Part shown: in pieces, positions 6,859 through 12,659 of the stretch
How the letters are laid out: each line of letters opens with the position of its first letter
Position numbering within the stretch: position 1 is the stretch's first letter
Assembly: GCA_937902995.1 (NCBI GenBank)
Contig: CALEKY010000169.1
Span: forward strand, 1-15,926
Origin: an uncultured Sinobacteraceae bacterium
GTDB lineage: Bacteria; Pseudomonadota; Gammaproteobacteria; Steroidobacterales; Steroidobacteraceae
DNA: 15,926 nt
Reading direction: 5' to 3'
The notes under the pieces: generated by a model
What the model saw: only the letters and a program-made list of their open reading frames with translations
Database searches by the model: none
Told to the model about the DNA's origin: nothing
Made by a program: the position numbers and the translations under genes

Positions 6859-6923
6859 GTGACTCGTGACTCGGGCGTGAGTGGGGCGCGCGAGCCGCGC
6901 GCTTCAGCCTTCAGTCTTCAGTC
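6859..6923 (+). repeat. Composite heptamer/GC-hairpin/pyrimidine-rich repeat element
   Basis: The element begins four bases after the XRE-cupin stop. It consists of GTGACTC-GTGACTC (6859-6872), a GC hairpin (6886-6902) and the heptamer array CTTCAGC-CTTCAGT-CTTCAGT (6902-6922). The order of parts matches the element at 842-924 read on the minus strand, including the exact word GTGACTCGTGA. Confidence 0.65.
6886..6902 (+). terminator. GC hairpin downstream of XRE-cupin gene
   Basis: GCGCGC-gagcc-GCGCGC is a 6-bp perfect stem 31 bases after the stop codon. The following TTCAGCCTTCAG is pyrimidine-rich but is not a T-run. It is terminator-like and part of the repeat element. Confidence 0.4.
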
Positions 6924-6927
6924 GGCT

Positions 6928-6944
6928 CTGAGCGCCGCGCTCAG
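6928..6944. terminator. Hairpin overlapping the dadA-like stop codon
   Basis: CTGAGCG-ccg-CGCTCAG is a perfect 7-bp stem that includes the stop codon (6941-6943, minus) of the dehydrogenase gene. It may stabilise or end convergent transcripts. It has no T-run. Confidence 0.35.
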
Positions 6945-8211
6945 CGCCACCTCCTCGGATCGTAATCCCTCGCCTCGATTCCCGGCGTTTTGCCGTCGAT
7001 CAGATCGGCGAGCAGTCGGGCGGAGCCTTCGGCCATCGTCCACCCCAAGTGTCCGTGACCGCTATTGACGTACAAACCTTCCGGGCCGCAGGGGCCGATG
7101 CACGGTACGCCGTCCGCGCACACAGGACGTAAACCTGCCCACGGCTGTACGTGCGCCGCCAAGAACTCGTCGGCCGACTTCGGCAGCACCCCACGCAATA
7201 AACGTTGCAAATTTTCGATGCGCTCGGGCGACACATCGCGATTGAACCCGGCGAACTCCGCCGTGCCTGCAACGCGTATGCTCGCGCCGAGCGGTGTGAC
7301 GGCGGCGTGTAGATCGTCGTCGACGATGGGAATGGAAATGGGCGGAGCAGCGTCGCGCTCGAGCGGGGTGCAAGTCAGCGAATAACCCTTCACCGGTTGA
7401 ATCGGCAAACGGATGCCGAGCGGGCGCAGCAAGTGCGGCGTATGACAGCCGGCTGCAACGACGACGGCATCGGCGGCGATCGTCTCGCGCTGCGTACGCA
7501 CGGCGCGAACCCGGCCGCGTTCCACGAGGATTTCCTCAACGGATTCCTCACCGCGAAACACGGCGCCGCGCCGCTGTGCGGCCGCCCATAGTTGCTGAGT
7601 GAACAAGCGCGCATCGCCCGATTCGTCCGAGGCGAAGTGCACCGCGCCGGCGAGCTGCGAGCGAATCGGTTCGAGCCCGGGTTCGAGCGCGATGGCTTCT
7701 TCGGCGGACAGCGGACGAGCATCGATTGCGGGATGGGAGTATTGCCGCATCTTCTCCAGCCCCGCGGCGAAGGCTTGCGGATTGCGATAGACCTTCATCG
7801 TGCCGCGCGTCGATGCGGCGTAGTCGAGCGGTTCTTCGGTGCGCAGCTCGCGCATGCCGGCGACGCTGTAGACGGCGAGTCGCAGATTGCGCCACGTGTT
7901 GTCGTTGAAACGGGGCGGCGACGACGCAGCCAGAAATTTCAGCCCCCAGCCCGACATCGCCGGCAGCGAGCTCGGCCGTAACAGCATCGGCGCGCGTCCG
8001 GCTTGCCCATCCAGCGCAGCAAGTTCTTCCACACGCCCGGCGCGTTCCAGGGATCGGCCATACTCGGCGTCAGCATGCCCCCGTTGGCGAAACTCGCGCC
8101 GGTTGCCGGCTCGGGTCCGCGCTCGAACAGAGTGACGTCGTGACCCGCGCGCCGCAGGCGGTACGCCGAAGTCACGCCGATCAATCCCGCGCCGACGACC
8201 ACGATGTGCAC
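6941..8211 (-). pseudogene. DadA-like D-amino acid dehydrogenase, frameshifted
   Basis: Two overlapping leftward frames together make one DadA-type FAD enzyme of about 422 residues (E. coli DadA is about 432). Frame one starts at GTG 8211 (GGAGG nine bases upstream) and holds the FAD-binding Rossmann motif VVGAGLIGVTSAYRLRRAG and FANGGMLTPSMADPW, up to RWMGKPDA. Frame two resumes with PMLLRPSSLP and runs to the end, with LFTQQLWAAAQRRG, PVKGYSLTCTP, GLRPVCADGVPCIGP and the FAD-closing NSGHGHLGWTMAEGSARLL. The switch lies in the alternating GCGCGCG run at 7990-7996; removing one CG pair restores DAPMLLRP. DadA enzymes oxidise D-amino acids to keto acids and ammonia at the inner membrane, passing electrons to quinone. 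As written the product is truncated; it is either a real pseudogene or a sequencing error. The gene is divergent from the M81 gene. Confidence 0.85.
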
Positions 8212-8253
8212 CTTGAGGGACCTCCACCGGGCGAAAATTGCCGTCTGAAAAAA

Positions 8254-8281
8254 TTAGCACAGAATTTTCGTATATGATAAT
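8254..8281 (+). promoter_or_regulatory. Putative promoter of the M81/TRAP operon
   Basis: TTAGCA (8254-8259) and GATAAT (8276-8281) are separated by 16 bases, a plausible sigma-70 pair. Transcription would start around 8287-8290, essentially at the ATG at 8290, suggesting a leaderless mRNA; no Shine-Dalgarno precedes that ATG. The shared word at 8265-8276 fills the spacer. Confidence 0.4.
8265..8276. promoter_or_regulatory. Candidate operator copy 2 (TTTTCGTATATG)
   Basis: This is identical to 6029-6040 and lies 13 bases upstream of the M81 start codon and 53 bases upstream of the divergent dadA-like start. AATTTTC is repeated around it (8263-8269 and 8279-8285), with a reversed copy GAAAATT at 8233-8239. 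It is placed to control both divergent genes. Confidence 0.55.
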
Positions 8282-8289
8282 TTTCAGAA

Positions 8290-9750
8290 ATGCGCTGCTA
8301 CATGGCCTATCTCGCTCACGAGACGAACTCGTTTTCGCCGATTCCGACCGACCGTTCGAGCTTCGATGAGGTCGGCGTGTATCGTCCGGAAATCGGTCCG
8401 CCCGATCGGCACATTGGGCTGCTGAAGGGCGTCGCCGATTTTTATTTGGAAGCGCGCCGTCGCGGCGACGAAGCCGTCGTGGGCGTGTGCGCGTTGGCGC
8501 AGCCGAGCCTGCCGTGTCTGCGGCGCGATTACGAGGCGTTGCGCGACGAGCTGCTCGACGGCCTGCGCAAAGCGCTGCCCGTCGACATGGTCCTGTTGAT
8601 GATGCACGGGTCCATGATGGCGCAGGGCTACAACGATTGCGAAGGCGATGTGCTGCGGCGCGTGCGCGAGATCGTCGGACCGAAGGTGCCGATCGGCGTG
8701 CTGCTCGATCTTCACTGCAACATTACGCCGGAGATGCTCGCGAACGCCACGGCCATCAAAGCCTGCAAAGAGTATCCGCACACCGATTTCGCCGATCGTG
8801 CCCGCGAGCTGTACGACATCATTGCCAAGACCGCGGCCGGACAATTGCGACCGACCATGCGCTTCGCGCGCGTGCCGATGCTCGGGCTCTTTCAGACGAC
8901 GCGCGAACCGATGCGCAGTTTCGTCGACGAGCTCATGCGGCTCGAGCGCCAGCCGGGCGTGTTGTCGTTGAGTCTCGCGCACGGTTTTCCGTGGGCCGAC
9001 TTCGAGCACACCGGTGCCGGCGTGATTGCGATTACGAACGACGATGCCTCTGCGGCGGAAAAATTGGCGAACGACATCGCCAAGCAGTTCTTCGCGCTGC
9101 GCGAAGCCGGACAAGCACGGTTGCGCAGTGTCGACGAAGCGCTCGACGATGCGCTCGCCGGCCCCGAAGGCACGATCGTCATCGCTGACATGTCCGACAA
9201 TCCGGGCGGCGGCGCGCCGTCGGATTCGACGTTCTTGTTACGCGCCATGCTCGATCGCGGCATCCGCAATGCGACGGTCGGCTTGTTGTGGGATCCGGTT
9301 GCGGTTCGTATCGCATTCTCCGCAGGCGAGGGGGCGCAAATTCCCATGCGCATCGGCGGCAAGCTCGGACCGATGTCCGGCGATCCCGTCGATGTGCAAG
9401 CGAAAGTTCTCCATCTGCGCACCGATGCCAAACAGCCGCACATTGCCGACGGCTATCCGGTCGCGCTTGGCCGAACTGCGGTCGTCGAAGCGCAGGGCAT
9501 CGAAATCGTGCTCAACGAAATTCGCCAGCAGCCGTTTCATCCAGGCGCATTCGAGAGCGCCGGCGTCGATCCCTGGTCGAAGCGCATCGTTGTGGTGAAG
9601 TCTTCGTTTCATTTCTATGCGGGCTTTGCCGACCGCGCCGCGGCAATCGTGTATTGCGACGCGCCCGGTACGCTGAACAGCGACGCCTCGATGCGGCCGT
9701 ATCGCTTCTTGAAGCGTCCGATCTGGCCGCTCGACGACATCGCGATGTAG
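8290..9750 (+). CDS. M81-family (MlrC-like) metallopeptidase
   Basis: This is a 486-residue protein, the usual length for M81/DUF1485. The start MRCYMAYLAHETNSFSPIPT is the family's hallmark N-terminus and fixes the start codon although no ribosome site is present. Further family segments are LMMHGSMMAQGYNDCEGDVL (about 103-122), the probable zinc site DLH (Asp140, His142) with His164 in YPHTD (spacing as I recall for MlrC), and DMSDNPGGGAPSDSTFLL in the C-terminal domain. MlrC opens linear microcystin fragments; other members are little known, so peptide or amide hydrolysis in the cytoplasm is the safest call (no signal peptide). It heads the operon with the TRAP genes and diverges from the DadA-like gene, a pairing that suggests D-amino-acid-containing substrates. 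Confidence 0.88.
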   Translation: MRCYMAYLAHETNSFSPIPTDRSSFDEVGVYRPEIGPPDRHIGLLKGVADFYLEARRRGDEAVVGVCALAQPSLPCLRRDYEALRDELLDGLRKALPVDMVLLMMHGSMMAQGYNDCEGDVLRRVREIVGPKVPIGVLLDLHCNITPEMLANATAIKACKEYPHTDFADRARELYDIIAKTAAGQLRPTMRFARVPMLGLFQTTREPMRSFVDELMRLERQPGVLSLSLAHGFPWADFEHTGAGVIAITNDDASAAEKLANDIAKQFFALREAGQARLRSVDEALDDALAGPEGTIVIADMSDNPGGGAPSDSTFLLRAMLDRGIRNATVGLLWDPVAVRIAFSAGEGAQIPMRIGGKLGPMSGDPVDVQAKVLHLRTDAKQPHIADGYPVALGRTAVVEAQGIEIVLNEIRQQPFHPGAFESAGVDPWSKRIVVVKSSFHFYAGFADRAAAIVYCDAPGTLNSDASMRPYRFLKRPIWPLDDIAM

Positions 9751-9758
9751 ATCCCGCC

Positions 9759-9860
9759 ATGCATGCGTCCTGCGGCGAAAGGTTACTGACCCAGGGCGTG
9801 CTGCGTCGTCGGCGCGACGTGCGAGCGATGCTCGCGCGCAGAGCAGTGGCCGTGTCATGA
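9759..9860 (+). CDS. Possible 33-residue small ORF coupled to dctM
   Basis: ATG at 9759 opens a 33-codon frame (MHASCGERLLTQGVLRRRRD...) rich in arginine, in the 106-base gap between the M81 gene and dctM. Its TGA overlaps the dctM start as ATGA, the arrangement used for translational coupling elsewhere in this operon (11140, 12150, 12656). There is no clear Shine-Dalgarno and no recognised domain. It may be only a leader or chance frame. Confidence 0.2.
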   Translation: MHASCGERLLTQGVLRRRRDVRAMLARRAVAVS

Positions 9861-11140
9861 GCGTGCTCGTCGTCGTTGCCGTCATTGCAGCGCTCGTCTT
9901 TGCAGGCGTTGCTCTCGCATATGTCACCGGCGCGGCGGCGGTAGTCACTTTCTTCGTTTCCGACAGCGCCGAATATCTGGCCGTTGCGCCGCAGCGCATG
10001 TTCAGCCAGATGGACGTGTTCGCGATCATGGCGATGCCGCTCTTCATCTGGGCGGGCGAGCTCATGAATCGAGGCGGCATCACGCGTGCGCTCATCGACA
10101 TGTCGATGCTGCTCGTCGGCCGCATGAAAGGCGGTCTCGGCCACGCGAACGTTCTCGCCTCCGTGTTCTTCTCCGGTATCAGCGGCTCGGCGGCCGCCGA
10201 CGTCGCGGCGATGAGCAACACCTTCGTCCCGCAAATGCAACGGCGCGGCTACGACCCGCTCTATGCCGGCGCGATTACGGCGGCCTCGTCCGTCATCGGT
10301 CCCATCATTCCGCCGTCGATCATTTTCATTTTGTATGGCGCGATCATGGGAACGGACATTGCTGCGCTGTTCATCGCGGGCGTCGTTCCTGGTCTTTTGA
10401 TCGCCGCCGTGCTCATGGCGATGAACGCTTGGATGGCTTATCGCGAAAATCATCCGGGCGGGCGGCCTGAAGATACGCCGCCGTGGAAACCGACGCTCAT
10501 CGCGGCAGCGCCTGCGCTCGTTTTGCCTGCCATCATTCTCGGCGGCATCGTGTTCGGCGTGATGACGCCGATCGAAGCCGGTGCCGTCGCCGTCGTGGCC
10601 GCCACCGTCCTCGGTTTCTGGTACGGCGAGCTCGACATGCGTTCGTTCTGGGAATGCACGCAACGCACGATCGTGCTGAGCGGCGTGATTTTCATCTTTC
10701 TCGCGGCCGGTTCGCTCGTCAGCTATCTGGTCGCGCTTCATCAGATCGCCGATGTCGTCGCCGAATTCGTGCAATCGTTCGGCCTGACGGGCATGACCTA
10801 TGTGATCATGCTCGTGATCGTGTTCCTGATTCTCGGCATGGGTGTGGACACGATCGTTTCGCTCACCTTGTTCGTGCCGTTGCTCGTGCCTGCGGCGATC
10901 GCGCAAGGATTCGATCCGGTGGCCATCGGCGTGATGGTGTGTCTCAACCTGACGCTCGGCATCGTCACGCCGCCGCTCGGCGGCGCCATCATGATGGTGG
11001 CCACGATCACGGGCCAGGAATACTGGGCGATGTGCAAACGCATCATGCCGTTCGTCGTTGCTGAAATCGCCGTGCTGTTCCTGATCGTGTTCTTCCCCGA
11101 TCTGTCGACCGCGCTGCCGCGCTGGCTGGGGATGATGTGA
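9857..11140 (+). CDS. dctM: TRAP transporter large permease DctM
   Basis: This is a 427-residue, very hydrophobic protein of normal DctM length with about a dozen membrane helices. Family landmarks are PLFIWAGELMNRGGI (about 56-70), FFSGISGSAAADVAAMSNTF (about 104-123, the conserved SGS-A-A-D signature), ASSVIGPIIPPSIIFILYG, MGVDTIVSLTLFVPLL and NLTLGIVTPPLGGAIMM. It forms the Na+-driven channel that takes substrate delivered by DctP. The start ATG 9857 overlaps the stop of a small upstream frame; only a weak ribosome site is present. It is followed by dctP with a TGATG overlap. The gene order M-P-Q is unusual, since P-Q-M is commoner. Confidence 0.93.
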   Translation: MSVLVVVAVIAALVFAGVALAYVTGAAAVVTFFVSDSAEYLAVAPQRMFSQMDVFAIMAMPLFIWAGELMNRGGITRALIDMSMLLVGRMKGGLGHANVLASVFFSGISGSAAADVAAMSNTFVPQMQRRGYDPLYAGAITAASSVIGPIIPPSIIFILYGAIMGTDIAALFIAGVVPGLLIAAVLMAMNAWMAYRENHPGGRPEDTPPWKPTLIAAAPALVLPAIILGGIVFGVMTPIEAGAVAVVAATVLGFWYGELDMRSFWECTQRTIVLSGVIFIFLAAGSLVSYLVALHQIADVVAEFVQSFGLTGMTYVIMLVIVFLILGMGVDTIVSLTLFVPLLVPAAIAQGFDPVAIGVMVCLNLTLGIVTPPLGGAIMMVATITGQEYWAMCKRIMPFVVAEIAVLFLIVFFPDLSTALPRWLGMM

Positions 11141-12150
11141 TGGCCAGGCGCTCACTTCGTTTCGTTCTGCTCTGCGTCGCAGCGTTCCTGCCTGTCGCGC
11201 AGGTGTGCGCGATCGAGCCCAACGACATCAAGATCGGCATGTCGACGCCGATGGATCTCGAGCGCAACGGCATCTACGTCTGGGTGAACGCGCTCGCCAA
11301 GTCGCTCGAACGCGCCGGCGCCCGCGTGCGCATTTATCCCAACAGCGCAATCGGCGGCGAGAAAGAGCGCATGGATCAGGTCGCCATCGGTCTGCTCGAG
11401 ATCAATGTGACCGGCAGCGACGAGTTGAATCGTTTGTCGCCGCTGTTTCACGCGATGCAGCGGCCGTTCCAGATCGATTCGTACGATCACATGGACCGCG
11501 TGCTCTACGAGGCCGGTCTATTGGACGCGGTGAACGAGGAGCTCGCCGACGATCCTTACATCCTGCTCGACTTCGCCTATACCGGCGCGATGGTCGGGCT
11601 GCTGACTCGTCGCACGCCGGTGTATCGCATCGAAGACTTACGCCCGCTGCGCCTGCGAATTTTGAGCGCCGCGGACATCGGGTTGCTCAATGCGTGGGGC
11701 GTGCGCGGCACGCGCGTCGCCTGGGAAGAAGTCGCGCAAGCGTTGCAAACCGGAATGGTGGATGCGTATCTCAATCCGCCGATCGTCGCCGTGATGTTCG
11801 GGCATGGCAATGTGCTCGACTATTTCTCCGATCTGCGCATGGGACCTTCCGGGCGCGTGGTCGTCGCTTCGCGCAAGTGGTACGACCGCCTCGATCCGGC
11901 GCTGCGTAAAGCCTTCCACGAAGGAATCGTGGAGGCGCGCCGGGCCAATCGCGAATGGACGAAGAACGCGGTCGCGCGCGAACGCAGGCTGCTCGAGAAG
12001 ACGGGCATCGAGTGGATCGAGATCAGCGAAGAAGCGCGCGAGGAATGGCGCCGCCTGAACGAGCGCATGAAACGCTCGCGCTGGGAGTCGCCGGAGGCCG
12101 AGGCGCGCCTCAGGCAAATGATCGAAGCGACGCGTCGCGAGGGCGAGTGA
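11140..12150 (+). CDS. dctP: TRAP periplasmic solute-binding protein DctP
   Basis: This is a 336-residue protein whose ATG at 11140 shares a base with the dctM TGA (TGATG); a GTG at 11137 would add one residue. A classical signal peptide (MARRSLRFVLLCVAAFLPV..., cleavage after QVCA) precedes IEPNDIKIGMSTPMDLERNG. DctP features are IYPNSAIGGEKERMDQVAIG (strand-helix around residues 65-85), the RLRIL segment with an arginine expected to bind the substrate carboxylate, and MVDAYLNPP. The C-terminal quarter is a highly charged helix (REWTKNAVARERRLLEKTGI). It would capture a carboxylate-bearing ligand in the periplasm and deliver it to DctQ-DctM. The ligand is unknown; the context suggests a peptide or N-acylated amino acid. 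Confidence 0.88.
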   Translation: MARRSLRFVLLCVAAFLPVAQVCAIEPNDIKIGMSTPMDLERNGIYVWVNALAKSLERAGARVRIYPNSAIGGEKERMDQVAIGLLEINVTGSDELNRLSPLFHAMQRPFQIDSYDHMDRVLYEAGLLDAVNEELADDPYILLDFAYTGAMVGLLTRRTPVYRIEDLRPLRLRILSAADIGLLNAWGVRGTRVAWEEVAQALQTGMVDAYLNPPIVAVMFGHGNVLDYFSDLRMGPSGRVVVASRKWYDRLDPALRKAFHEGIVEARRANREWTKNAVARERRLLEKTGIEWIEISEEAREEWRRLNERMKRSRWESPEAEARLRQMIEATRREGE

Positions 12151-12659
12151 TGGTCGATCGAATCAGCCGCGTACTCGCTTCTTTCAGCGCAGGCATCGAC
12201 CGAGTGTGTGCCGTGCTCGCCTTCGTGTCGATCATGGTCATGCTGGTCTCGCTGATGATCCAGATCGTGGCGCGCTACATCTTCGATGCGCCGCCCGTGT
12301 GGACCGAAGAGCTCGCACGTTACGCCATGATCTGGGCGTCCATGCCCGGCGCTGCGATGGCGTACTACCGGCGCGCCGATCCCGTGTTGTATCGCGCGAA
12401 CGTGAAAGGTCATCCGCGCCGCGCCGTCGCGATGTAGCTCGTCGAGCTGGCCGCCGTGCTGATTTTCTGTGTTCCGGTGCTGTGGTTCGTGCCTGGATGG
12501 CTGGCGCGTCATTCGCAGCGCATTACGGAGACGCTCGAGCTGAACAGCGCCGTCGTCGTGGCGATCATCCCGCTCAGCCTGCTGTTCATCGTGATCCACG
12601 GCATCACGCGCCTGTTCTCGACGCTGCAAGCGGCGAAATCGGAGCTGCAAGCCTCATGA
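12150..12659 (+). pseudogene. dctQ: TRAP small permease DctQ split by an in-frame amber codon
   Basis: From ATG 12150 (TGATG overlap with dctP) the frame encodes a normal DctQ start, with helix 1 (FVSIMVMLVSLMIQIVARYI) and helix 2 (ELARYAMIWASMPGAAMAYY), then meets TAG at 12435-12437 after 95 residues. The same frame continues unbroken for another 73 codons, with helices 3 (LVELAAVLIFCVPVLWFV) and 4 (SAVVVAIIPLSLLFIVIHGI), and ends at TGA 12657-12659. The sum, about 168 residues with four helices, is a full-length DctQ. One base change (for example CAG to TAG) explains it. As written, the small membrane subunit is broken and the transporter should not work unless the stop is read through or the two halves assemble. 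Confidence 0.88.

Noticed and set aside
9512..11155. 547-codon leftward open frame opposite dctM
   Set aside because: Its translation is rich in H, D, R and E with no domain, a typical antisense shadow in GC-rich DNA; dctM on the plus strand has all family motifs.
9740..12437. Shared word TCGCGATGTAG at the M81 stop and at the dctQ amber codon
   Set aside because: The M81 stop is at the expected family C-terminus, and an 11-base match made of common GC-rich codons is probably chance.
12206..12655. Upstream extension of the M28 reading frame to 12206
   Set aside because: It runs through dctQ in another frame with arginine-rich nonsense; ATG 12656 with the ATGA overlap and hydrophobic anchor is the natural start.
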